The notes: generated by a model not told the origin, from the sequence alone. 64,000 nt of DNA from Haloplanus salinus (GCF_003336245.1 NZ_QPHM01000001.1:1674001-1738000), one strand, 5' to 3'; shown: positions 53,288 through 63,487, counted from the first letter of the stretch. Made by a program: numbers and translations.

Positions 53288-55486
53288 TCAGGTAGCCCCG
53301 ATCCGCGTCTCGATCGACCCCTGTGGGAGACTCAGTACGACGCACGTTCCACGCGGTGCGTTTTCTTCGATCGAGATCTCACCCCCGTACAGCGAGATGG
53401 TCCAGTAGACGATCCACAGTCCGATCCCGGTGCCGTGTTGTAGGGGCGTTTCCTCGCCTCTCTCGATCGTTTCCTGTTCCTGATCCGGGATGCCGGGTCC
53501 GTCGTCGGCGACGACGAGTTCTATCCACTCGCCGGTTCGATCCTCGCTCGGCGGTCTGGTCGTGACCGTAACCTCCGGCGTGGACCGGTCGTTGTGGACG
53601 ATTGCGTTTTCGACGAGCTCCGACAGCGCCGTCTTCAACCGATCGTCCGCCCGTGCGTGGAGGGAATCGGGCGTACTGGCCGTGAGCATCGCACCGGGAT
53701 ACTCCTCGGAAAGCTCGTCGACGACCTCAGTGAGCAGCCCAGTCACGTCACAGGTCGTCTGGGCCGCTGCTTCGTTACCGAACAGGGAGCGCACCGTCGC
53801 GCTCTTATCACCCAAACTCGCCAGTGCCGCCGATCGATCTTCGATCGCGTTCACGTGCGCCTGGAGTTCGTCGCCGTCCAGCGCCTTCCGGAGCATCGCC
53901 GCACGGCCTTCGATTACGTTTACCGCGTTCCGGAGGTTGTGGCGCAGCACACGATTGAGGACCTCGAGTTGCTGTTCGCGCAACCGGCGGTTCGTCACGT
54001 CGGCTTCGATCGTGACGAAGTGCGTGAGCGCTCCCTCGTCGTTCGCTATGGGCGAAATCGTCTGATCGACGTGGTACAACTCCCCATTTTTGCGGCGATT
54101 GACGAGGTGGGCATCCCACTGGTCGCCCCCGAGGACCGTCCGCCACAGCCGATCGTAGAACTCGTCGTCCTGTTTGCCTGACTTGAGAAGACGGGGCGTT
54201 CGACCGACGGCTTCCTCACGAGTGTAGCCGGACCTGGCCTCGAACTTCGGGTTCACGTACTCGATGCTGCCGTCGCTGTCGGTGATGAAGACCGACTGAC
54301 CCGCGTTCTCGACGGCTTTTTTGAACAGCTGTAAGTCCATTTCGCGCTCCTTGCGTTCGGTGATGTCCTCCTGAAATCCGACGTAGTTGGTTACGGTTCC
54401 GGCCCGGTCTCTCACCGGGGCGATACTGACACGATCCCAGAACTGGCTCCCGTCCTTGCGGTAGTTGCGAAGTTCCACCGAGACCGGCTCGGCTCTATCG
54501 ATCGCCCGCCGCATCTCGGCGACGGGCCGCTCCCGCGTCGCCTCTCCCTGCAGGAACCGGCAGTTGCGACCGATCGCTTCCTCCTTGGAGTATCCCGTTA
54601 GCGCCTCGAATCCCTCGTTCACGTAGATCATCGGGTTGTCCTCCCGGTCGGGATCGGTAATCGTGATTCCGACGGGGGCTTCGTCCATCGCCCGGGACTT
54701 CAGTTCGAGCTCCCGTGCGTACGCTTTCCGTTCCGTCACGTCGCGCGCGGAGAGGAGTACCGAGGAATCGTCGAGCGCCGCGGCCGACACCTCCAACTGT
54801 CGCTCGTTGCCCTCCTTCGTCAGACACGCGAGGTCGTCGGTCGACCCCTGACCCGCCTCCCGTACGTCCCGGAGGAAGGATCGAAACCGCTCGCGGTCGT
54901 CGGCGTGGATCGTCTCGGTCGCCGCCAAGGAGAGCAACTCGCCGCGTGAGTATCCCACGAGGGCACACGCAGCCGGATTACATTCGGTGATCTCGTCGCT
55001 GCCTGGGGCAACCACCAAGAGAGCGTCGTTCGTCGACTCGAACAGCCGTTGAAATCGGGTCTGAACGTCCTCGTAGCGCTCGGACAACTCCACCGACTGC
55101 TCCCGTCGGGCCAACAAATTCCCCACCCGACGAAACAGGGTCTTCCGGTCGACGGGTGCCGGCACCACTTCGTCGATAAGCGGTGGGCCGTCGCCGTTCT
55201 GCTCGGACGGCAGTGGGACAGTTCCCCGCGATCCTTCCTTCTGAATCAACAGCACGGGGGTGAACGTCGGGTGGCGGTCGGCCTTGTGCTCTTCCAACGC
55301 GTCTCGATACGTCGGCACCATCCGCTCATCGACGACGTAACAATCGGCAGGGCTGAGAGTCCCGCCGTCGATAACGTCGTACCGCTCGCGGAGGGATCCT
55401 TCGAGGGCGGCCCGGTCGTTATCCCCGTGTATGAAGAGCTGTACCGTGTGTCGCTCACTCGCGTCGTGGCTCGACCGGCCGGTCAT
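53288..55486 (-). CDS. PAS/LOV sensor histidine kinase
   Basis: 732 residues. Residues 13-85 form a degenerate receiver-like domain (VQLFIHGDNDRAALEGSLRERYDVI). PAS 1 is about 142-250. PAS 2 (about 265-375) contains GRNCRFLQG (306-314), the LOV flavin-binding motif with the photoactive cysteine C309, and NYRKDG (341-346). PAS 3 is about 385-500. H-box LNRVLRHNLRNAVNVIEG (H517) and a HATPase domain (ELVENAIVHN, DDGPGIPD, GTGIGLWIV) follow. It probably senses blue light. Its start overlaps the KaiC-like gene stop (ATGA). Confidence 0.85.
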   Translation of the reverse strand: MTGRSSHDASERHTVQLFIHGDNDRAALEGSLRERYDVIDGGTLSPADCYVVDERMVPTYRDALEEHKADRHPTFTPVLLIQKEGSRGTVPLPSEQNGDGPPLIDEVVPAPVDRKTLFRRVGNLLARREQSVELSERYEDVQTRFQRLFESTNDALLVVAPGSDEITECNPAACALVGYSRGELLSLAATETIHADDRERFRSFLRDVREAGQGSTDDLACLTKEGNERQLEVSAAALDDSSVLLSARDVTERKAYARELELKSRAMDEAPVGITITDPDREDNPMIYVNEGFEALTGYSKEEAIGRNCRFLQGEATRERPVAEMRRAIDRAEPVSVELRNYRKDGSQFWDRVSIAPVRDRAGTVTNYVGFQEDITERKEREMDLQLFKKAVENAGQSVFITDSDGSIEYVNPKFEARSGYTREEAVGRTPRLLKSGKQDDEFYDRLWRTVLGGDQWDAHLVNRRKNGELYHVDQTISPIANDEGALTHFVTIEADVTNRRLREQQLEVLNRVLRHNLRNAVNVIEGRAAMLRKALDGDELQAHVNAIEDRSAALASLGDKSATVRSLFGNEAAAQTTCDVTGLLTEVVDELSEEYPGAMLTASTPDSLHARADDRLKTALSELVENAIVHNDRSTPEVTVTTRPPSEDRTGEWIELVVADDGPGIPDQEQETIERGEETPLQHGTGIGLWIVYWTISLYGGEISIEENAPRGTCVVLSLPQGSIETRIGAT

Positions 55487-57000
55487 GATTCATTGGTCGT
55501 CCGGTTGGAGCCGTCCGGAACGCGACGCGTCGAACTCCCCCCCATGATCCCTCGTACGTTGTCGAACGGCCCCTCGATAACGAGTCCCGCGCCGGATTCG
55601 ATGGAGAACCGATGGAACCGACTGTCGAAGTCCCCGAGTCGCTTCTTGACGACCCCGATCGCACGGTCCAACTCGCCGCCGACCTCCACGTACGTGAGAA
55701 ACACGATGTTGTCGGCGATGTAGCTGGTGTTCGTACTCGTGGCTTCCGGGATGCCGGTGAGACGATCCGCTTCGTCCGTGATGATGACTGCGATACCGCG
55801 ATCCTTGAGTACCCGCGTAAGGCCGTGGAGACGTCGAACGAGCCGTCGATCGTCGCCCTGGAGCGAGGTCTGATAGCCCGAGAGCCCGTCGACGAACACC
55901 GCGTCCGGGGCGTGCTCGTCGACCTGATTGAGGACGTGCTGATCGAACTCCTCGGCCGAGCGAACGAGCGGCTCGGTCTCCGTCAGCACCAGTGATCCCT
56001 GCGCCCGCATCTCCGAAATCGGGAGTCCGAGGGCTTCCGAGCGGTGGACGAACTGGTCGATGGACTCTTCGAACAAGTAGCCGAGTGCCGTCCCACCGTC
56101 TTCGACGACGCCGGAGAGGCTCCGTGCCCCGGTGGTCGACTTTCCGATGCCGGTCGGACCGCTGATGAACGAGACGGTTCCGCGTTCGATGCCGCCGCCG
56201 AGGAGACCGTCGAGGGACTCGTGTCCGGTGGGGATGAGCTCCGGATCGAACGTTCGGTCGCCGTGTTTTGGGATGGTCTGTGGGTAGACTTCGATCCCGT
56301 GATCGCGGATCTCGAGTCCGTGGGTACCGTCTACCTGGCCGAGTCCACGGTGTTTCGGGACCGCTATCCGACGCTCGCGCTCGTCGAGATACAGATCGAC
56401 GACGCCGTCACTGAGCGACTCGAAGTCGTCGTGTGTGGTCCGCGATGCACCGTTTCTGTTGTGCGTTCGCGTAGCAACTGTCGTCACCTGTCGGTCCCGG
56501 AGAAATCGGATGAGCGACTGCAGTCGCTTCCGGTACTGGTACTCGTCCCGTTCCACGTACTGGAGCTGTGTGATCGGATCGACGAGAATCCGGCTCGGGT
56601 CGACGTCCTCGATCACCTGCTTGATATCTTGCGTAAACCGCTCTGATTCGACTTCGGTCGCCTCGACCAGGTTGTACGACCTGTCCTCGGCGAAGAAGTC
56701 CGTCCCGGGACCGATGTCGAGAAACTCGGCGTCCTGGATGTCGATTCCCAACCGTGCGGCGTTGACGAGAATGTCGTCTCTCGATTCCTCGCCGTGGATG
56801 TAGACGACCGTCTCCTCCCTATCGAGTCCTGCTCGCAGGAAGTGCTGGCCAAGCAGTGACTTCCCCGTCCCGGAGACGCCCTGCACGAGATACGTCCGAC
56901 CGCGAACGTACCCACCGTTGAGCAGCTCGTCCAACTCGGGGATGCCGGACGCGACCAGTTCGATTTCCTCGGTCGCCGTCCCGTTGGAGTAGTTAGGCAT
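55483..57000 (-). CDS. KaiC-like double RecA-type ATPase
   Basis: 505 residues in two RecA/KaiC modules. Module 1: Walker A GVSGTGKS (41-48) and the catalytic Glu pair HGEESRDD (71-72). Module 2: Walker A GPTGIGKS (281-288), Glu pair FEESIDQF (311-312), and a final TSYIADNIVFLTYVEVGGELDRAIGVVKKR. In cyanobacterial KaiC the equivalent of TSY (425-427) carries the phosphorylated Ser-Thr. Here Ser is kept and the Thr is Tyr. KaiA and KaiB are not nearby. It is upstream of, and translationally coupled to, the LOV kinase. Confidence 0.85.
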   Translation of the reverse strand: MPNYSNGTATEEIELVASGIPELDELLNGGYVRGRTYLVQGVSGTGKSLLGQHFLRAGLDREETVVYIHGEESRDDILVNAARLGIDIQDAEFLDIGPGTDFFAEDRSYNLVEATEVESERFTQDIKQVIEDVDPSRILVDPITQLQYVERDEYQYRKRLQSLIRFLRDRQVTTVATRTHNRNGASRTTHDDFESLSDGVVDLYLDERERRIAVPKHRGLGQVDGTHGLEIRDHGIEVYPQTIPKHGDRTFDPELIPTGHESLDGLLGGGIERGTVSFISGPTGIGKSTTGARSLSGVVEDGGTALGYLFEESIDQFVHRSEALGLPISEMRAQGSLVLTETEPLVRSAEEFDQHVLNQVDEHAPDAVFVDGLSGYQTSLQGDDRRLVRRLHGLTRVLKDRGIAVIITDEADRLTGIPEATSTNTSYIADNIVFLTYVEVGGELDRAIGVVKKRLGDFDSRFHRFSIESGAGLVIEGPFDNVRGIMGGSSTRRVPDGSNRTTNES

Positions 57001-57080
57001 CGGATATCATGTTCTCCCACTGGGTCTCCGACGGAATAAGTCGAACGTACGGATTCCACATCTCGACACGCTGGTTTCGC

Positions 57081-57428
57081 CTAGCGTGCGGTCTCGACGC
57101 CGGTACTCTCGAAGCGTGCGCCGCACCGCGCGCCGTCGACGACGCAGACGTCCCAGCCGTGCGCCTCGACGGCCTGCTCTACGATCCGCAGGCCAAACCC
57201 AGTTCCCTGATCCGTGGTCGAATGGCCGGCTTCGAACACCCCGTCCCGGTCGCTCCCGGCCACCGCCTTCCGCTCACGCGCCAGCGCCAGCAGGTCGTCG
57301 ACGAGTGCTTGACTCCGGTCAATCGCCTCGTCTACCCGGGTCAAATGGTCGCCGCCGACACACTCTCGCTGACTCGATCGACGTTCTCCTCCCACCTGCG
57401 AAACGCGCAGCAAACGCTTTTCGAACAA
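57081..57428 (-). pseudogene. Histidine-kinase fragment with internal deletion
   Basis: The frame reads a phosphoacceptor-helix remnant (TRVDEAIDRSQALVDDLLALARE) directly joined to the HATPase G2-box end (FEAGHSTTDQGTGFGLRIVEQAVEAHGWDV). The N-box, F-box and most of the ATPase are missing. Its homologue remnant is the 2.1-2.5 kb pseudogene. It may be a leftover of the kinase originally paired with this locus. Confidence 0.6.
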
Positions 57429-59215
57429 CTATTCGACCGAATACAACGGCAGTGACGGCCGTCCCGTCCAGTATGCGTACGGCGACCGAAGACGCGGCCG
57501 GATCGTGCGTCGTGGCGACCTCGGAAACACTTTCGCGGGGGGCCGACCATCGACATCCAGGTACTGCGGCCCATCTACGGTAGCTGGTCGAACTCACACC
57601 CTTTCACAACACCGACACTAAAACCCGGCAGAACGTCATCCGACGCGTGAGTCCGTGGGCCATGTCACGGCGGTGATTCCGGCCGTGTCACGACCCGCGT
57701 CCGTCACTGACGACGTTTTAGCAGCCTCGATCCGTCGTCTTTCGACGGCCCGCTCGGCGCCCACACCGGTTCCGGTGTCGAGTTCGACCACCACGCCCGC
57801 GACTCGGTCGGGGCATCCGTCCCTCAGTATCACCGTCCTCCGTGGAGTTCGATCCTCACGACCGCCACTCCGACCAGGCTCGATACGACGTACCGCCGCG
57901 GCCGGATTACGGTGAGTACGAACCCTCACCGATCGTAGCGGCTGACAACGCGCCCACGCGGCGAGGCAAGAGACGGGCACTGGGAAAGGAGTCGCCCGAT
58001 CCGGGGAACGCCGGGGTGCCGAGCGTGACCGTCGGAACCACGCGGCCACGCTGCCCCCGCGGTAAGCTCGATGTCCCAGCGGCGCCGTTTCGTATCGCTA
58101 CATACGGTTTATGGCCGACGGATACCGGCCGCTTGCGGACCGTTTCGGACGGCCCCGCGCGGCGGTGGCCCGGGCGGTCCCCCGCGATGGGCGCTCGTCT
58201 CCCGGAGCACGCTGGCGACCGAAACGAGGGCGAGCGCAGCCCGCGACGCCGGGGCCCGCCGGCGTCCGCCGGAGCGGAGTCGAGAGCGGTGGTCACCTCG
58301 TCCGCCCGGACGATTCGAATCGCGAGGGCGGTGCCGTCCGGCGCGCCGTGGGGTCGTCGGACACGCCGCCGTCGGGTCGTCCGGTGGCAGCCGTGGGAAC
58401 CCACTTTGTAGAGCCATATACGATTTACAGAAGCCGACAGCGTTCGGCGGCCGTTTCGGCCGCGCTCCCCGAACGCCGTCGGACGGGGACTCCCACCTCG
58501 TCCCCGCCGGCGGTCCGCGTACGGGTGTCCCGCCGACTCGGTCGTTCGCGACCCTACTCCGACGGCTCCGACGCCTCCCGACGCGACGATGGGTTCCTCC
58601 ACCCTCGCGGACGCCGTCGTAAACCGTATGTCGCGATAGTGAACGCCCCACGGAGAAGTCGAGACTACGGAGGACTTAGCAGGGCTGTGATGTGTGGCTT
58701 CGGCTGTTTTACCCCACTGAACTAACCATACACGCGAATGTCGGCCGCTTCCGACAGCGCTGCCACTCGGACGCCACGCTAACACGCGTAAGACCGCCCC
58801 CCCCTCCGATTCCCGTTTCCGTCTCCAACGGCGTCGGCGCGGTACTGGCCGTGTCACGATTGCCGAGTGCTCGTACCCCTCCGTCAACTCAACCTGTCCC
58901 AGCAGGTCTGTAGCTCGCCAAATCGGGTACGGGAGGCGCGCGAACGCGAGGTGGAAGCTCCGCCGGCGCCGTCGAAGCCACTGCACGCTTACTCGTCGCC
59001 GCCAGCCCCGCCGATCCGACTCGACCTGAATCCCGGCACGTCGCGTCGTCCATCGAGCTATCGATCGTCGCCAACGGCCGGGGCGAGCGGTTCGAGTTCC
59101 TCGCTTGCGGCGACCCTCGGCGGTCCGATGGAGACGATCAGCGCGCCGACGTCCGACGGCGGACGTGTACCTGAGCCGATCACCAAGACCGCGACCGACG
59201 GAACGCGCCCGTCGG
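57429..59215. other. 1.8-kb gene-free stretch
   Basis: No frame on either strand has a recognisable domain; long frames are GC-driven. It contains the inverted-repeat pair at 58094-58113 and 58618-58637 and a third related motif at 58414-58429. Degraded genes cannot be excluded. Confidence 0.5.
58094..58637. repeat. 544-bp segment bounded by inverted CATACGGTTTA repeats
   Basis: ATCGCTACATACGGTTTATG (58094-58113) inverts with 18 of 20 matches to 58618-58637. A degenerate third copy CATATACGATTTAC is at 58415-58428 in direct orientation. The motif equals the outer half of the palindrome at 48535. Possibly a non-autonomous mobile unit or paired protein-binding sites. Confidence 0.55.
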
Positions 59216-61700
59216 TCAGCGGTCTGAAAACGTGATAGTCGCGGTCGTTCCAGCGCCAGTATCGAACGTCAGCGCAGCCTCCGAGTACCGGACCACGCGG
59301 TCGACTATCCACATCCCTGCTCCGCTCCCGTGTTCTAGCGACGACTCGGCGTGTTCGTCGATCACGTCGAGTTCGCACGGATCGATCCCAGGGCCGTTGT
59401 CGCTGACTCGAACGCGTATACTCTCATCGTTCTGCTGGACTGAGACCTCGACCCGGGGGGCATCGCTATCGTTGTGCTCGAACCCATTCCGAATGAGGTG
59501 AGCAAAGGCGGTCTGGAGTTCTCGGTGCGCCGTCACGGTCGGGACGTCACCGATGTCGACTTCGAGTTCCCCATCCGGAAACTCCGCCCCCACGTTCCTG
59601 ACAGCGGACTGGATTGCCGACTCCAAGTCGACGGGGGTGATGTCACTCCGCCTGTTCACAATCGTTCGCATCTCTCGAGCGTGTCGGGACGTCTTTTCGA
59701 CCGCGCGACAGCTCTCGAGTGCGCGCCGCGCGTATTCCCGTATCGGCTCGTCCGCTGTGGACTCTATCTGCGAAGCGTATCCCATGATCGTCGTGAGCTC
59801 GTTCCGGACGTTGTGCCTGAGGATCCGCGCGATGACCTGATTGAGGAGGTCACGGTCCCGACGGCTGTCGATCACTTCCGCGACTACCGCAAGATTGGTG
59901 CCGAGAGATTCGAGTATCTCGGCGTCCAAGTCGCTGAAACTCTCCGCATGAGTCGACCCGGCGATCAACACCCCGAAGTCACCGATGGGAACGATCACCT
60001 CCTCTTCGATCGGCGTCTCGTCGTTGTAGGCGTCGGGATGTGAAGCGACGTTGCTCGTGACAAGCGTCGACTTGCTTTCGAACGACCGCCACGCGAGGCT
60101 GTCGTCGCCCGAAAACGATGGTAAGTCCCCGAACAGCCGGTCGGATCGATCCGTGCCCGCGACCGGTTCGAGCTGCTGTCGTGCAGGCTGGGTTTTCCAG
60201 ATGCCCATCAGGGGCATATTCAGCGCCTCCGGGAGCTCAGCGAGAGCAGCTTCGACCATGTCCTCGTAAGAGTGCTTTTGAAGCGCACTACGAGCCACCT
60301 CCTGGGTCTTTTTGAGGCCCCTCTCGTTCAGCTTGCGATCAAGCCCAATCGCCGTGAGCTGGCCTAACACCCGCAGAAAGTACACGTCCTCGTCTTTGAA
60401 ACCGTTCGGCTTGAGCGCAGAGGTGACGACGACCCCGTGCTTCCTGACTGGAACGACGACTGCGCTTCCCACCGGCGTCTCTTCGTTCGGGAGACGGCCG
60501 TCGAACGCGTCGGTATCGTCGATGCGAATCGGCTCGCCTCGTCGGTACGCGTCCCACACCACCGAGTCCCTGTCGGTGTACGTGATCGAACTCCACACTC
60601 AACCGCTCTCTGACTGCGGCAGTCGTAACGACTGGTTCGAGCGCTCCTGAACCGCGATCGTACAGGTGGACACCGACGTTCGAATGCCCGAGCACCGACT
60701 CGACGGTCCGAACGGCCGTTCGGCAGATTTGATCACGGGAGTCCCCCGTGAGGACGTCCTGTGCCGCGGCGTACAGCTTCTGAAGCGTCAGCTCACGTTC
60801 TCGCTGATCAGTGATGTCGGCATACACGCCGAAGTACTCGGTTCGGTGAGCCGCGCCGACCGGGACGGCGGTAAACAGGAAGTACCCGATTCCGTCGGGA
60901 GTCTCACGCCGTACCTCCCGTTGGAATGGCTCTCCCGCCTCGAGAGTCTGCGTAAGCGCGTCTGTCTCCACCGGTTGGTCGTCGGGGGTAATCAACTCGT
61001 TGAGGTCACGGCCCCGGATGGACTCGTCGGAGTATCCGAACGTCGATTCGAACGCGTCGTTGGCGCGGTCGAGTCGCTCGGTCCCGTCGGCCTCAATGAC
61101 GACTTCGACGGTCGGGTCGGCGGTAGCGGCGAAGATGGCTTCGAAGCGGTCGCGCTGTCTGCGGAGCGAGCGTTCCCGACGGTTTGCCCGGCAAGCCTGT
61201 CCCAACCTATCGTTCAACGGCTCCAACGCCGAAACGGTCTTGATGTCGAGCGACCCGCCCCGCTTACAAAGCACCAAGACGCCGAACCCCGGCAGATCAA
61301 ACAGATAGTACGTGCCAGCACCCTCGACTGTTCCAGAAGCCGGGAGTGCGTCGGCGACTCCGCGAGCCGGCGTCGCGGCCGACGGTTCGGTCGTGGACCT
61401 GTCCGTGCGGCCGGGCCGCCCGGAGGCACTGTGACCGGGATCGGTTGCGATGTCCACGAGGCGATCCCGCGCGGCGCAGAACAGCTCGTTTCGGGTCGGG
61501 TTCGCAGGGATCGACGCCACGAGCGTCGGCTTGGCCCCGTCGGCGACCCCAGCGGTTTCGAACACGCCACCGGCAGAGCAGTTCAGCTTCTTGAGGTAGG
61601 CCGAGAGCGCCCGATCAGCGGTCTCTGCGAGCGTCTCGCCGGTTTCGATCCCGAGCGAAATCTCGTAGAGCGTCTGGACGCGACGCTGCCGAGACGTCAT
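59216..61700 (-). pseudogene. PAS/GAF histidine kinase, frameshifted (split into two frames)
   Basis: The first frame (61700 to about 60600) reads a GAF-like N-terminus, a PAS domain (FEAIFAATADPTVEVVIEAD...) and the first part of a GAF domain ending VRERLSVEFDH. The second (about 60600 to 59216) continues the same GAF domain (SVVWDAYRRGEPIRIDD), another GAF, H-box RILRHNVRNELTTIMGYASQIE and a HATPase (NGFEHN, DNGPGI, GSGAGMWIV). One extra nucleotide (or two missing) near 60600 joins them. It is an authentic frameshift or a sequencing error. Its start overlaps the FIST gene stop by 4 bp. Confidence 0.75.
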
Positions 61701-62800
61701 ATATCTTCAACTGCCCCGATTACGGCGGTTTTGTTGTAGTAGTCGAGGTGCCCGTAGCCGTCGTTGGCGATTTCGCCGATCGTGAGGGCCCCTACCATCG
61801 ACGTGTCGTCGACCTCTACAGCCGAGAGTTCGCGTTCGAACTGGTCTTCGAGGTACAACACCCGCGAGATACAATCAAAGAAGAACAGCCCTTCGGCGGG
61901 CGTGTCCGGCTCCCGGGCCTCTCTCCCCGCGTCGCGGGCGGCGTTTATCAGTGATTCCGGTTCGCCCTCAAGAATGTGAACAAACTCGCCTTCGGGGATA
62001 TTACCGAAGCAGTTGAGACCGTCCCCCTCCGTCACCTCGAAGGGATCGCGGACGATCTGTTCACCGTCCAACCTCGCGACGCCGAACGGGTACGCCTTCG
62101 CCGTCTCGAAGAAGTCCGCCGCAGTGAGCTCGGTCTCAGTGTGCCCTTCGACAACGGATCTGTACACGGAAAACGCCGGCCGCCCGTCGAGGCCCCACAG
62201 CGTGGTCCCGTCCGTGTCGGTCACGCGAAACGGGCCGGCTATCTCGCGCCACCCGTGTTTTACGCCGAGTGTCATCGGAGCCTCTATCGCCGCCAACACG
62301 GCGCTATCCTCGATGACGCCCTCATTGGTGAACAGACAGGGGCGCTGTTCCATCTCCAGCGCCCCGGCACCGCCGCCGATATAGTTGAGTTCGACGCCGT
62401 ACGTTCTAAACAACGATTCGATGCACTGCTGGATGTTCGCGCTGTACGCGTCCGCGAAGACGAACGCCGTTTCGTACCCCTCAAGCGGAAGTTCCGCATC
62501 AAGATGCGCCGCGTAATCCCGGTCAGGGGCGCTCAGTTCCGGAATCGTGGTCACGTGCGGTTCCGACAATAGGCCGCATACGACGGCCCCATGGCTCCTG
62601 TTCTCGCCGTCGTAGATGACTTCCGGAAAGAGAGCGCCGAAGACAGTCACATCAAGCCGTCGGAGGAACGGGTCCAACCAGTCGACGATACCGTCGGCTG
62701 GCGTTACACACAAGAATACCCCAACCACGCCGTCTCGCGACGCCATATCCCGTACCGTTGACCGGATCGATTCCGGGGTGTCCGCGTACGCGTGATACAC
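61697..62800 (-). CDS. FIST-domain sensor protein
   Basis: 367 residues. FIST N (VVGVFLCVTPADGIVDWLDPFLRRLDVTVFGALFPEVIYDGENRSHGAVVCGLLSE) and FIST C (FGVARLDGEQIVRDPFEVTEGDGLNCFGNIPEGEFVHILEG) domains are seen in order. FIST proteins are input modules thought to bind small ligands such as amino acids. Its stop overlaps the kinase start (61697-61700), so this is a sensor-kinase operon. A TATA-like ATTAATAATCC (about 62820-62834) precedes it. Confidence 0.85.
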   Translation of the reverse strand: MYHAYADTPESIRSTVRDMASRDGVVGVFLCVTPADGIVDWLDPFLRRLDVTVFGALFPEVIYDGENRSHGAVVCGLLSEPHVTTIPELSAPDRDYAAHLDAELPLEGYETAFVFADAYSANIQQCIESLFRTYGVELNYIGGGAGALEMEQRPCLFTNEGVIEDSAVLAAIEAPMTLGVKHGWREIAGPFRVTDTDGTTLWGLDGRPAFSVYRSVVEGHTETELTAADFFETAKAYPFGVARLDGEQIVRDPFEVTEGDGLNCFGNIPEGEFVHILEGEPESLINAARDAGREAREPDTPAEGLFFFDCISRVLYLEDQFERELSAVEVDDTSMVGALTIGEIANDGYGHLDYYNKTAVIGAVEDI

Positions 62801-62956
62801 AACGGGAGTACGAGAGACCGGATTATTAATCCAATTTCACTACTGTTGACATACGGTATAACCGATTTTGGACAGTATCGAACGGCTGCCGGGCGCGTGA
62901 GGCGAATACAGTCGGAATGAATTCCGCGACATCAATAGAGTTTCGACGGGTCTCCA

Positions 62957-63312
62957 CTAGTGTCGTTCTTCGACGAGCGCGGCAACCGCCTCGTTGACGG
63001 GGTCGCTGTCAAGACACCCTTGCCAGAAGTCGACGTCTTCGTGGTCGATCGGGTGGACTCCCCACGAAACAGTCCGACTCACATCCGGAACCCTACCACG
63101 AAGCCAGCTCTCACGAGGAACGTCGGTCGGGCCGTCCATCCGGGAGTTCGACGTCAACGTGGGCGCAATATACTGCTCGCCGTGGAACGGACGGCCTTCG
63201 TGATTCGGGAGAGCGAGCCACGCCCGAGCATCGTCCTCGCCCCTGACTGGCTCAGCCCGCAGACGACGTCGCCACGCTCGACGATGGGTGTTTGTCCGTC
63301 GGTCACGTTCAT
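62957..63312 (-). pseudogene. PemK/MazF-family toxin gene with a frameshift
   Basis: From ATG 63312 the frame reads [20 protein letters not shown]. One base then appears missing near 63250, and the next frame continues [36 protein letters not shown]...[38 protein letters not shown] at the start and the ARxWLALP...[11 protein letters not shown] core are typical of haloarchaeal PemK-type toxins. About 118 residues when restored. No antitoxin gene is seen beside it. Confidence 0.6.
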
Positions 63313-63449
63313 GCTCGACGCTCGGGTGCGTGTTCGCGCCAAGATTCCGTGGACCTTCGGCTTGGGCTCTCGGACGAGGACGGCGCCGCCCGGGAAAGAG
63401 AGGCGGCGCCACGCCGTTCGCGACGCGGCCCGCGACGACGACCGAACAA

Positions 63450-63464
63450 ACAAGATTTTATGCG
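63450..63464 (+). promoter_or_regulatory. TATA box of the L39e-L31e-aIF-6 operon
   Basis: GATTTTATG (63454-63462) lies 26-34 bp upstream of ATG 63488, the usual position for a leaderless or short-leader archaeal transcript. Confidence 0.5.
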
Positions 63465-63487
63465 GCGGCTGGGTAGTAGTGCCCACT

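Noticed and set aside
52611-53345. A 244-residue minus-strand reading frame over the IS1341-like ends
   Set aside because: It reads through both hairpins and shows no TnpB motif (no RuvC DxE or zinc ribbon).
57907-58986. A 359-residue minus-strand reading frame in the gene-free stretch
   Set aside because: Arg/Gly/Pro-rich low-complexity composition typical of off-frame reading in GC-rich DNA; it spans both inverted repeats.
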